Part shown: positions 8,094-15,497 of the stretch, in pieces | Layout: each line of letters begins with the position of its first letter | Position numbering within the stretch: position 1 is the stretch's first letter | NCBI GenBank assembly: GCA_004292695.1 | Contig: RDXV01000036.1 | Location: 1-34,243, forward strand | Direction: 5' to 3' | Origin: Nostocales cyanobacterium | GTDB lineage: Bacteria; Cyanobacteriota; Cyanobacteriia; Cyanobacteriales; Nostocaceae | DNA length: 34,243 nucleotides | Made by a program: the position numbers and the translations under genes | The notes under the pieces: model-generated | Told to the model about the DNA's origin: nothing | What the model saw: only the letters and a program-made list of their open reading frames with translations | The model's database searches: none

Positions 8094-8282
8094 TTAAGCT
8101 CCTGAGCGATGCCTTCGGCGAGCGTAGCTATCGCTTGTAGAATCACTGGGAGGTTCTTCTTTACTACTTCTACAACTGACTAAGTTATCTTGATCGAGAT
8201 TATTAGCAACAAATACTGGACTCAAGATGAAAATTGAAGCAGTAATTAACAAAGTTGCATATTTCATGGATTGATTTTTCAA
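8094..8282 (-). CDS. Small putative secreted protein, hypothetical
   Basis: Up to 62 residues, with a hydrophobic signal-like stretch (YATLLITASIFILSPVFVANN) and then a short Ser/Asp/Glu-rich tail. ATG 8267 (residue 6) is as likely a start as ATG 8282. The last 11 residues (YARRRHRSGA region) are encoded by a dispersed palindromic repeat (8106-8134), so the present C-terminus probably came from a repeat insertion that replaced the original end. No family was recognised. It sits between the kinase and the rhodanese, on the rhodanese strand, but with its own upstream region. Confidence 0.45.
   Translation of the reverse strand: MKNQSMKYATLLITASIFILSPVFVANNLDQDNLVSCRSSKEEPPSDSTSDSYARRRHRSGA
8106..8134. 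repeat. Dispersed palindromic repeat
   Basis: GCGATGCC (8106-8113) and its partner GGCGAGC...ATCGC end at 8134. Outer GCGAT pairs with ATCGC and inner GCC with GGC. The GCGATGCC...GCGTAGC composition is typical of the short palindromes scattered through Nostocales genomes (recalled, not searched). It lies inside the 3' end of the small secreted gene. Confidence 0.6.
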
Positions 8283-8297
8283 AAATTTGTTCGCGTA

Positions 8298-8319
8298 GCC
8301 TCCCCAAGGGAAAGGAGGC
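8298..8319. repeat. Palindromic repeat before the small secreted gene
   Basis: GCCTCC (8298-8303) pairs with GGAGGC (8314-8319) and is preceded by TTCGCGTAG. The string TTCGCGTAGC also occurs at 34080-34089, so it belongs to a dispersed repeat family. It is located just upstream of the small secreted gene start on the minus strand and could sit in its promoter or leader. Confidence 0.5.
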
Positions 8320-8384
8320 AGGAGTTAACATATACTATGAGTTCATGAAAGAAATACTGGAAAAGACTTTTAACTTGTCTTCTT

Positions 8385-9350
8385 CTAAGTTAGTTTTTCC
8401 TCTCCTGTCGCTACTGGTAAATCTTTGTGAGTGCTATATTCTGTCCAAGAACCTTCATAAATTCTGACTTTGGGATAATTAAGCAGATGCTTTAAAACCA
8501 CATATTGTAATGTAGCTTCTCGTCCTGTACTACAAGAAACAATAATGTCATTTCCAGGAGTAATCTTTTTATCTGCCAGAATTTTCTTAATCTCATCTAA
8601 TGACTTTAATTTGTGAGGATTGTTAGCCTCTGTAAATGTTACCCAAGGAATATTCCGCGCACCAGGAATATGTCCATTGCGTATCCAAATATTTTCTTCA
8701 CCCCGGAACAATTTTTCTGGTCTAGGATCAATAAAAACAACTCCTGATTTACCAATAAATTTTCTCACATCATTTAAACTCACACGCACTGAAGGGTTAT
8801 CCCGAACTGTGAATTTACCGACGGAGTATTTAGGAAATTCTTTTGTGACATCTTGAGCAGCTTTATAACCTGCATAGCCACCATCTAATACGGCAATATC
8901 TTTCAATCCAGAACGTTCTAGTAAATAAGCAACCATTGTTGCACCTAAAACATCTCTACCATCTGAATATACAAGTACACGATTATTATTTGTTACACCA
9001 GAATTAGCGAATATTTCCCCTAGTTTTTGATTGTCCCAATATTGTACTGGTAATCCTTCTTTTGGTCCCCTAAAAGCCGTATCAGCAATGTTTACAGCAT
9101 TAGGAAGATGTCCTTCTATATAGTCGAGAGGAAAATTACGTACATCTAAAATTCTGAGGTTAGGATCTTTGGCGTTTTCAGCTACCCAATTTGGCGAAAC
9201 AAACTGAATGTTAGCGTGAGAATTAGCTGATAATACCGGCAAAGGTAATAAGGGAATACTTACTAAAAAGGCAAAAAACACTGTCACCAAAGCAAATAAC
9301 TTAGGTTGTTTCAAGTTTTTGAAAGAGAAAATTTTCAACATCATTCTCAC
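8385..9350 (-). CDS. Exported two-domain rhodanese (sulfurtransferase)
   Basis: Predicted thiosulfate or 3-mercaptopyruvate sulfurtransferase, 321 residues, which moves sulfane sulfur to thiols or cyanide. An N-terminal membrane segment (LFALVTVFFAFLVSIPLLPLP) ends in VLSANS, a good signal-peptidase site, so it acts in the periplasm or lumen. The first rhodanese domain (about 50-165; LRILDVRNFPLDYIEGHLPNA) has YSDGRD at the loop and no cysteine, so it is non-catalytic. The second (about 190-315) has the active loop CSTGREAT with Cys273, plus FIDPRPEKLFRG and NGHIPGARNIPW. This inactive-active arrangement is normal for TST-type enzymes. A 15-base perfect inverted repeat lies about 36 bases upstream of the start and is a candidate operator. 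Its physiological substrate cannot be told. Confidence 0.93.
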   Translation of the reverse strand: MRMMLKIFSFKNLKQPKLFALVTVFFAFLVSIPLLPLPVLSANSHANIQFVSPNWVAENAKDPNLRILDVRNFPLDYIEGHLPNAVNIADTAFRGPKEGLPVQYWDNQKLGEIFANSGVTNNNRVLVYSDGRDVLGATMVAYLLERSGLKDIAVLDGGYAGYKAAQDVTKEFPKYSVGKFTVRDNPSVRVSLNDVRKFIGKSGVVFIDPRPEKLFRGEENIWIRNGHIPGARNIPWVTFTEANNPHKLKSLDEIKKILADKKITPGNDIIVSCSTGREATLQYVVLKHLLNYPKVRIYEGSWTEYSTHKDLPVATGEEKLT

Positions 9351-9385
9351 TGTGATTTTTATTTGATTAAACTATTTATTTTTAG

Positions 9386-9425
9386 TTAAATTACTTTAAT
9401 TATCAGTAATATTAAAGTAATTTAA
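9386..9425. promoter_or_regulatory. 15-bp perfect inverted repeat upstream of the rhodanese gene
   Basis: TTAAATTACTTTAAT (9386-9400) and ATTAAAGTAATTTAA (9411-9425) are exact reverse complements separated by 10 bases. The element ends 36 bases upstream of the rhodanese ATG. It could bind a dimeric repressor or form a hairpin in the 5' leader. It shares the half-site TTAAAGTA/TACTTTAA with 5614-5638. Confidence 0.5.
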
Positions 9426-9979
9426 AAACTGCATTTTAGTCCTGGTTTATTCTGTACATCAATCTCAATTGGTGTAAAATAAATTTCTTTTTCCAGCAGC
9501 ACTACACGGGTTCTTTGGCAGAAAGTAGAGGCTTTAGCAAAATAAAGTTAAAGTTATAATGTACTCATTTAATCCTTTCCTTAATTGGGATTTGTTTGAA
9601 TTTTTAGTTAATTGCAAAAATTGCAAGTTGAATGACAGTCAAAGATAGAAGTAAAGAAATTTCACTCCTACAATTTACGTTTTTTGACTGGCAAACTACC
9701 AGGATTTAACTTTAACTACGGTTTATCGGTCGAGTTAACGTACTATATTAGGAGTATTCCATAGTTTTTACTAAAAAACAAGTCTTTTAGCAAACATTCT
9801 TCTCCAAATGTAGAGCCGAAATACCCAATAATGGGGGGTTAGGAAGATCACTGAGTGTATAACATCACAAACCAATACTTTCAAACAACCTCTAAGAGAG
9901 GTTTACATCTAGTGGGTATCCTGGTCTCGCTATCAAACAAAAAAATCTGTGTTTATCTGCGTTCCCAAAATCCCAAAAA
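9426..9979. other. Intergenic region with no gene recognised
   Basis: About 550 bases, AT-rich, with no credible reading frame. It holds a duplicated TTGCAA (9612-9617 and 9621-9626) and a tight hairpin AACCTCT-AAG-AGAGGTT (9887-9903), with no T run on either side. The end towards 9980 (TCTGTGTTTATCTGCGTTCCC) resembles degenerate CTCTGCG-type repeat sequence. The rhodanese promoter must lie in the first part. Confidence 0.4.
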
Positions 9980-11185
9980 TCATACCTTTTCCCCCTCCGG
10001 TGGAACAACTCCCAACTTATTCAAACCATTATTAATATCCTGCAAAACCTGAAAATCACTCTCTGGTAAAGGATACCGATTTTGAGGATTTTTTTCCAAA
10101 AAAGAAAATGCTTGTCGAAATTCCTGAGAACTTGCTTTAATCGGTGCGTCTAAATGACAAGGAATAATCCATTCTATATTCCATTTTGCCACTTGATCCG
10201 CCCATTTGAGCGTTTCCTGGGGAGCGCGATTTAAAATTAAAGTCTGTAAAACTGGCGCTACAAATATTCTCCCATTTCCCCTTAATGCTTCATAGGCTCT
10301 TTCCCAGCCTGATTGCCATTGAAAGGGAAAAAAACCAAAAAATGCTTTTCTGCTACGTTCTGGGGCTTTTTGTGCGCCTTTCCATACATCTTTAAAAGTG
10401 GGTACATCCACTACACTGGGACGGAAATAAAAAGCAAATAGGGTGATCCGTTGCCATCCTTTACGACGGTTTTCTACTGTGTCCGTAATGATATCATCTG
10501 CTTTGTTTTTGGCGTGATAAAGCAGGGGGTAGGGATCTAATTGAACTATTGCGGGGGGATCTGGGGGAATGGAAACTATGGTATCTGTAACTAATAAGGT
10601 TTGCGATCGCCTGTGGAAAAATGCTACTTCTGCAAACTTCCCCAGTCCTAAATTTAAAGGTCCCAAAATGGCATAATCAAATTCTTCTGCAAATGGTGTT
10701 TTTTCGATATCATCTGGTAATATCTGCGTTCTTTTTTTAGGTAATCCTAACCAACTCAAAGGTAAATTAATGGGAAAACTCCATTGTCCGGGAGCGACAA
10801 ATACCTGTGCTGTGGGGAATTTCCGCGCAAAGGGTCCAACAAATACTTTATGTTCTATCCCTGAAACTGTAGGCAAAATAATATACTTGACTTCCCCATG
10901 TTCCGCTTCTAATTCGTTGACTAAACGGATACATTCTGGAGTAGGTGCGATGGGTGCGTAAACCAGTAAACCGCCGTTTTGTAACCTAACTACCGTCATG
11001 CGAATGGGTACAACTACATAGAAAACCCCTTGCATTTGATCGAAAGTCCAGATAGTATCCTTAATAACTTCTTTTCTGAGAGTACGACGTTGACCGTAGG
11101 GATACAAGGGAACTATCGGCCAGAATTTCCATGTATAATCCTGGTTAGTATTTTCTATGTTAATTGTACCTTGACCTTGACTCAC
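9980..11185 (-). CDS. DUF4336 domain protein
   Basis: 401 residues of the DUF4336 family, found in cyanobacteria and plants and related to the metallo-beta-lactamase fold; its reaction is not known. Recognisable blocks are WKFWPIVPLYPYGQRRTLR, DTIWTFDQMQGVFYVVVPIRMTVVRL, LGLGKFAEVAFFHRRSQTLLVTDT and WIIPCHLDAP near the end. The usual HxHxDH metal motif is absent; the equivalent segment reads ILPTVSGIEHKVFVGPFA. There is no signal peptide or membrane helix, so it should be soluble. The start ATG 11185 gives MSQGQGTINIENTNQDYTW, in line with the family. It lies on the same strand as the two kinases, 84 bases after the first, but the degenerate heptamer repeat between them argues against a tight operon. 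Confidence 0.88.
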   Translation of the reverse strand: MSQGQGTINIENTNQDYTWKFWPIVPLYPYGQRRTLRKEVIKDTIWTFDQMQGVFYVVVPIRMTVVRLQNGGLLVYAPIAPTPECIRLVNELEAEHGEVKYIILPTVSGIEHKVFVGPFARKFPTAQVFVAPGQWSFPINLPLSWLGLPKKRTQILPDDIEKTPFAEEFDYAILGPLNLGLGKFAEVAFFHRRSQTLLVTDTIVSIPPDPPAIVQLDPYPLLYHAKNKADDIITDTVENRRKGWQRITLFAFYFRPSVVDVPTFKDVWKGAQKAPERSRKAFFGFFPFQWQSGWERAYEALRGNGRIFVAPVLQTLILNRAPQETLKWADQVAKWNIEWIIPCHLDAPIKASSQEFRQAFSFLEKNPQNRYPLPESDFQVLQDINNGLNKLGVVPPEGEKV

Positions 11186-11238
11186 TTTGCGATCGCTCCA
11201 AATCCCAAATTCTAGTATTTCACAATTTGTAGTTCTTC

Positions 11239-11280
11239 ATTCTAAATTCTTCATTCTAGATCCTAAATTTTAATTAGGTG
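11239..11280. repeat. Degenerate heptamer repeat at the 3' end of kinase 1
   Basis: Six consecutive 7-base units read ATTCTAA, ATTCTTC, ATTCTAG, ATCCTAA, ATTTTAA, TTAGGTG on the plus strand. The stop codon of the first kinase (TTA at 11270-11272, read in reverse) falls in the fifth unit. The motif is close to the ATTCTCA/ATTCTAA tract at 32556-32597. Confidence 0.55.
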
Positions 11281-13417
11281 TGGGTTCTGTTGTGGGTGTT
11301 TCTGTAGGTGTGGGTTCTGGAGTTGGTTCTGGAGTTGGTTCTGGAGTTGGTTCTGTTGTCGGTTCTGTGGTTGGTGTTTGTGTAGGTTCTGGTTCTGGGG
11401 GGGTTTCTGCTGTAACGTTGAGGCTATAATTTAAGGATCTTGTACCTGTGGAAACTAGGACAAATTCATAAAACCCGGTTTCTGGTAAAGTTTGAGAAAG
11501 ACTGCGTTGGGTTGAGTCTTCTAAAAAAGTGACTTTCCCAGAAGGTGAATAAATAGATAATAACACCTGGGAATTAGCATCTAATTTTACCTCCATGTTT
11601 TGGTCTTTAGCTAGTCCGGCAATAAACACTTTACCCTTTCCTGGTGTTAAAGATCCGCTGACGGTTTTACCTGTCGCACCGGGATCAAATACAATTCTTT
11701 CTAAAGCAGTATTAGCTAAAATTGCATTAAGTTTATCGCTTGTAAATGCGTGCCAAACTTGTCCAATGGGCTGTTCAATAAAATTATTACCTTTTTGCTC
11801 AGGGAATACACGTAAAAAATCTGCATCCCCCAAGTCATACAAAGCCCTACTACTTACGTTTCTGCGGTTAACTTCCACTTTCCAACGATCGCGTTCTGCT
11901 GCGGTGTATGTTCCCATCTGTCTCCGTGATCTGCTGCTAATGGGAGTGAGTTTTTCTAAGGTTTCTCCTGCGATCTGATCCCATTCTGCGCGTAATTCCT
12001 CATCTTTTGGTTGATCGGTGAGGGTGCGGCCATTTAAACTGGGGTTGCGTTCCCAAAAAATTTGATTAATTAAACTGACATAAAAACGCTGATCTATTCC
12101 TAATTGTTGACGGCGATCGCTTAACCTTTGTTTACGTTGTCTTTCTGCGGGGGAAAAATTATCTGAGGGTTCAGAAGTTGAGGTTTCTGTGGGTGTGGGA
12201 TCACCACCGTTGATGTTATCACCAGGACGGTTATTAAACCCCCACCATAACAAACTACCACTAGCCAAAATTGAAAACATGATAATTAAGACATTGGTAG
12301 TATTCCAAATACCAGTAGTTTGGGTTGGGGAAGATACCACAGGTGGAGTTTTTGGTGTTTGGGGGGGAGATGGGGGAGAGACTGCAAATGTAACTGTAGG
12401 GTTAACAGAAGGTTGAATTGGGGGTTGAACTGAAGGTTGAACTGGGGGAGGAGCGTAAACGGTGGCTGGGTTGAGGATGTCTAAAACTTGACGGGCGGTT
12501 TGATAGCGATCGCTAGGTTTAGGAGATAACATTCTATCTAAAATAGCTCCTAGTTGAGGGCTGAGGCTAATTTCTCGCCGCCATTGCCAGGATAAATTAT
12601 TGGTATCAAGTAAATCTTGGGGTAGTTTACCTGTCAGTAAAACTAAGGATGTTACAGCCAAAGCATAGAGATCACTGTGGGGAGAAACTAAACCGGTTTG
12701 CATTTGTTCAGGAGGTGCAAAACCTATTTTTCCTAATAAAGTTCCTCCTGTGGGAGCAGAATTAACCCCAGACTGATAATATTGAGAAACGGTAGCAGCG
12801 ACTTGTTTAACACCACCAAAATCAATTAAAACCGGTAATTGATCTGCATCCCGCAACATTAAATTATCAGGAGAAATATCTCTGTGAATGACACCTTCGG
12901 CGTGGATGTAAGCTAATACTGGTAAAATTTGCTGTAATAATTGACGAATTTCAGTTTCTGTAAAATTTAAACCTTGTTGTTTACGAATTTTCAATAAAGA
13001 ATTATAAGTTTCCCCTGCAACATGATCTTGTACCAAAAACAGAGACTCTTTACCTTGTAAATTAATTTTCAATAGTTCCCGAAAACGAGGAATTTGGGGA
13101 TGCTGTAATTTATAAAGTACAGTAGCTTCCCGTTGAAATAACTCCTCAGCTTTTTGTACCACATAGGGGGTTTGTACCTGGGGGGAAAACTCCTTTAACA
13201 CACAAGGTTCACGAAAACGGTTAATATCTTCAGCAAGATAGGTTCTACCAAACCCACCTTGTCCAAGTTGACGGACAATAACATAGCGATCGCCTAAAGT
13301 TTGACCTGGTTGAATACCATTAGATGTCATTTTCTCCAGGAGATTTTCGCCACAATGGAGACAAAATTTACTACCTGGGGGGTTTTGATGTCCTTGAGAA
13401 CAATAGATGTTAGTCAT
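11270..13417 (-). CDS. Zinc-ribbon Ser/Thr protein kinase, transmembrane (kinase 1)
   Basis: Hanks-type kinase of 715 residues. N-terminal zinc ribbon with C6, H10, C19 and C22. Kinase domain about 44-310: glycine loop GQGGFGRTY (52-60), ATP-binding Lys75 (CVLKEF), catalytic HRDISPDN (Asp180), DFGG (Asp199) and GFAPPEQ. After a proline-rich linker, one membrane helix (about 374-396) puts the remainder outside the cytoplasm. That part has a helical domain (about 430-560) shared with kinase 2, then a beta-rich PPC-like segment, then a Thr-Pro-Glu tail made of 12-base in-frame DNA repeats (11313-11348). The start codon lies inside a tandem ATGACTA repeat with no ribosome binding site, and the stop lies in a degenerate heptamer tract. 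The kinase core is certain; the ligand and targets are unknown. Confidence 0.93.
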   Translation of the reverse strand: MTNIYCSQGHQNPPGSKFCLHCGENLLEKMTSNGIQPGQTLGDRYVIVRQLGQGGFGRTYLAEDINRFREPCVLKEFSPQVQTPYVVQKAEELFQREATVLYKLQHPQIPRFRELLKINLQGKESLFLVQDHVAGETYNSLLKIRKQQGLNFTETEIRQLLQQILPVLAYIHAEGVIHRDISPDNLMLRDADQLPVLIDFGGVKQVAATVSQYYQSGVNSAPTGGTLLGKIGFAPPEQMQTGLVSPHSDLYALAVTSLVLLTGKLPQDLLDTNNLSWQWRREISLSPQLGAILDRMLSPKPSDRYQTARQVLDILNPATVYAPPPVQPSVQPPIQPSVNPTVTFAVSPPSPPQTPKTPPVVSSPTQTTGIWNTTNVLIIMFSILASGSLLWWGFNNRPGDNINGGDPTPTETSTSEPSDNFSPAERQRKQRLSDRRQQLGIDQRFYVSLINQIFWERNPSLNGRTLTDQPKDEELRAEWDQIAGETLEKLTPISSRSRRQMGTYTAAERDRWKVEVNRRNVSSRALYDLGDADFLRVFPEQKGNNFIEQPIGQVWHAFTSDKLNAILANTALERIVFDPGATGKTVSGSLTPGKGKVFIAGLAKDQNMEVKLDANSQVLLSIYSPSGKVTFLEDSTQRSLSQTLPETGFYEFVLVSTGTRSLNYSLNVTAETPPEPEPTQTPTTEPTTEPTPEPTPEPTPEPTPTETPTTEPTPN

Positions 13418-13473
13418 TAGTTATTAGTCATTAGTTATTAGTTATTAGTCATTAGTCATTAGTCATTAGTCAT
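13411..13473. repeat. Nine tandem heptamers spanning the kinase 1 start codon
   Basis: Nine uninterrupted 7-base units, TAGTCAT or TAGTTAT on the plus strand (ATGACTA or ATAACTA on the coding strand), in the order C,T,C,T,T,C,C,C,C at the variable base. The unit at 13411-13417 supplies the ATG and first codons of kinase 1. It is of the short tandem repeat (STRR) type described from heterocystous cyanobacteria. Confidence 0.9.
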
Positions 13474-13484
13474 GGGGAAGTTAG

Positions 13485-13526
13485 AATTTAGAATTTAGAA
13501 TTTAGAATTTAGAATGAAGAATGGGG
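13485..13526. repeat. AATTTAG heptamer tract
   Basis: Four exact AATTTAG units (13485-13512), then the variants AATGAAG and AATGGGG. The same four-unit tract followed by AATGAAG occurs at 16976-17010. Confidence 0.85.
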
Positions 13527-13549
13527 AATTAATTGGTAAAAATCTTTTC

Positions 13550-13602
13550 TTCCCCTGCTCCCCCTGCTCCCCCATCACCCCATCACCCCATCACCCCATC
13601 AC
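13550..13602. repeat. C-rich short tandem repeats
   Basis: Two copies of CCCCTGCTC-type 9-mers are followed by CATCACCC repeated about 3.75 times (period 8). The tract ends at the stop codon of the second kinase (TAA, reverse, 13603-13605). With the two preceding tracts it makes the whole spacer between the kinases repetitive. Confidence 0.8.
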
Positions 13603-15306
13603 TTACTTGTTATCTACTTTATCAGAGGCGATCGCATACCAAAACTGTAGATAAGTTTGCTGATTTAGTCTGCCACGTTGTTGGCCTGGAAACAACGGAT
13701 CAAATATTTTATATGTTTCTTCCCTTAACTCCTGAAAAGAATCATATTTTCCCAAATTACCAGCCCTAGCTAGTCTATCCCACCTTTGGGAATCTTGCTG
13801 ACTAAAACTACCAATTTTCCTCCGTGCTGTTTGACTCAGATCCGCCCTTTCAATACTCCTTAATAACTCATCTGCGGTACTATTCCATTGTTGTCTTAAA
13901 ACCGCATCTTCGGGATTACTTGTTAAGGATCTACCCCTTAATCCTGGCCTAATAGTATAAAATCTTTCGTCTACAGTTTTAATAAACACAGATTCAGAAA
14001 TTTCTAAATCTTTAATTCTTTGAAAAATCTGTTCAGGACTACGATTAGAATTTTGACTATTAGTAGGATTATTATTAATACCTGGTAACTGGGGAATTTC
14101 CACTTTTGGTAACTCAATGGATGTCACACTTTTAAACATAAAACTACCCACAGCAAACACACCCGCACCAACTAAACCCAATCCCATAATTAAAGTAAAA
14201 GTCACAACAAAAGGACGTAACCATATTGGCATGGGAATATTTTGTAAAGCAACATGAGTTCTTCTGTAAGCAGTTTTACCCGGTGCTGCTACCATAGTTT
14301 TAATCTTAGTCATATAGGAATTTTGACTATTACTTGAAGGCTGCATAGGATTAATTGTATTAATTGTATGAATGTGATTTGTATGAGTGGATGGGGGTAA
14401 ATCTTTCAGCACTTGATCAGCGGTTTGATAGCGATCACTTGGCTTATATGCCAACATTTTTTTGAAAATTCCCTGTAATTTTGGACTTACCTTAATTTCT
14501 TTACCCCAATACCAATTACCGTTATAACTATCATAAAGTAAATGAGGTTCTTTACCTGTCACCAATACTAAAGCAGTCACCGCTAAAGAATATAAATCAC
14601 TACTTTTATACACTTTTCCCTGTAGTAATTGTTCCTCTGGTGCATAACCTTTTTTACCCAACAGAGTACCATTTCCTGCTAACTTTGTTTGCCAAAAACC
14701 TTGATAAGCTGGTAACTGTTTCACACCCCCAAAATCAATTAACACAGGTAAACCGTCACTTTCACGTAAAATAATATTATCTGGGGAAATATCCCGATGG
14801 ACAATATCTAATGAGTGAATGTAACTCAACACAGGTAAAATATTGTGTAAAAGGTTGATAACTTCCTCTTCACTTAAAGATTTTCCCTGATTTTTCAATT
14901 TTTCAAACACCTGATCATAATTTACACCCTCTACATAATCTTGCACTAAAAAGAAAAATACCTTAGTGCCAATTTTTGCTTGTAAGGAATCATGAAAACA
15001 GGGAATTTGCGGATGACTAATTTTTTTAAGTACACTTGCTTCCCGATCAAATAATTCCTTAGCTTTTTGTAAAGTCTCTGGTTTTACTCCTTGGGGTGCA
15101 AATTCTTTTAAAACGCACTTTTGACGGGCTTTTTGCCTATCTATCGCCAAATAGCTCCGCCCAAAGCCACCTTGCCCTAACATACGCCCAATTTCATAAC
15201 GATTATCAATTACCTGCCCCACTGTCAAGGGTAAAGCTTCCCCACAGTGAGTACAAAAACTGTTACCGTTACTATTTGCGTGGTTGTTACTGCAATATAC
15301 GGACAT
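13603..15306 (-). CDS. Zinc-ribbon Ser/Thr protein kinase, transmembrane (kinase 2)
   Basis: Paralogue of the downstream kinase, 567 residues. The zinc ribbon (CSNNHANSNGNSFCTHCGE) is followed by a kinase domain with GQGGFGRSY, the Lys in CVLKEFAPQG, HRDISPDN (Asp172), IDFGGVKQ and GYAPEEQ. A linker of about 70 residues leads to one membrane helix (about 361-388, VVTFTLIMGLGLVGAGVFAV). The predicted outer part (about 420-567) aligns with the matching part of kinase 1: RPGLRGRSLTSNPEDAVLRQQW against NPSLNGRTLTDQPKDEELRAEW. It then ends at ASDKVDNK, where kinase 1 goes on into its beta-rich segment. The start ATG 15306 gives MSVYCSNNH and is outside any repeat; the stop abuts the octamer repeat. 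Both kinases face the same way, consistent with tandem duplication. Confidence 0.93.
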   Translation of the reverse strand: MSVYCSNNHANSNGNSFCTHCGEALPLTVGQVIDNRYEIGRMLGQGGFGRSYLAIDRQKARQKCVLKEFAPQGVKPETLQKAKELFDREASVLKKISHPQIPCFHDSLQAKIGTKVFFFLVQDYVEGVNYDQVFEKLKNQGKSLSEEEVINLLHNILPVLSYIHSLDIVHRDISPDNIILRESDGLPVLIDFGGVKQLPAYQGFWQTKLAGNGTLLGKKGYAPEEQLLQGKVYKSSDLYSLAVTALVLVTGKEPHLLYDSYNGNWYWGKEIKVSPKLQGIFKKMLAYKPSDRYQTADQVLKDLPPSTHTNHIHTINTINPMQPSSNSQNSYMTKIKTMVAAPGKTAYRRTHVALQNIPMPIWLRPFVVTFTLIMGLGLVGAGVFAVGSFMFKSVTSIELPKVEIPQLPGINNNPTNSQNSNRSPEQIFQRIKDLEISESVFIKTVDERFYTIRPGLRGRSLTSNPEDAVLRQQWNSTADELLRSIERADLSQTARRKIGSFSQQDSQRWDRLARAGNLGKYDSFQELREETYKIFDPLFPGQQRGRLNQQTYLQFWYAIASDKVDNK

Positions 15307-15399
15307 GATAGAAAAATAAATCAGCTAATGATACAGTTCTACAATAGTTTAGTGATAATTTACCGAAATTCTATCAAGTGCTGATAGTGTCTGTATGAT

Positions 15400-15440
15400 A
15401 ATAGGGAATAGGGAATAGGGAATAGGGAATAGGGAATAGT
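15400..15440. repeat. AATAGGG heptamer tract
   Basis: Five exact AATAGGG units (15400-15434) and a partial sixth. It lies in the divergent spacer between kinase 2 and the adenylating enzyme and runs directly into the next tract. Confidence 0.9.
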
Positions 15441-15496
15441 GATAACTGATAACTGATAACTGGTAACTGATAACTGATAACTGATAACTGGTAACT
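15441..15496. repeat. GATAACT heptamer tract abutting a start codon
   Basis: Eight units in the order three GATAACT, one GGTAACT, three GATAACT, one GGTAACT, which suggests a 28-base higher-order duplication. The ATG of the next gene (15498-15500) falls where the ninth unit would begin (GATG), leaving no room for a ribosome binding site. Confidence 0.9.
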
Positions 15497-15497
15497 G

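Noticed and set aside
9855-10052. Plus-strand reading frame of 65 codons opposite the DUF4336 gene end.
   Set aside because: It is half inside a confident gene on the other strand, with no motif or ribosome binding site.
13411-13602. CRISPR array between the two kinases.
   Set aside because: The units are 7-9 bases with no spacers; these are simple tandem repeats.
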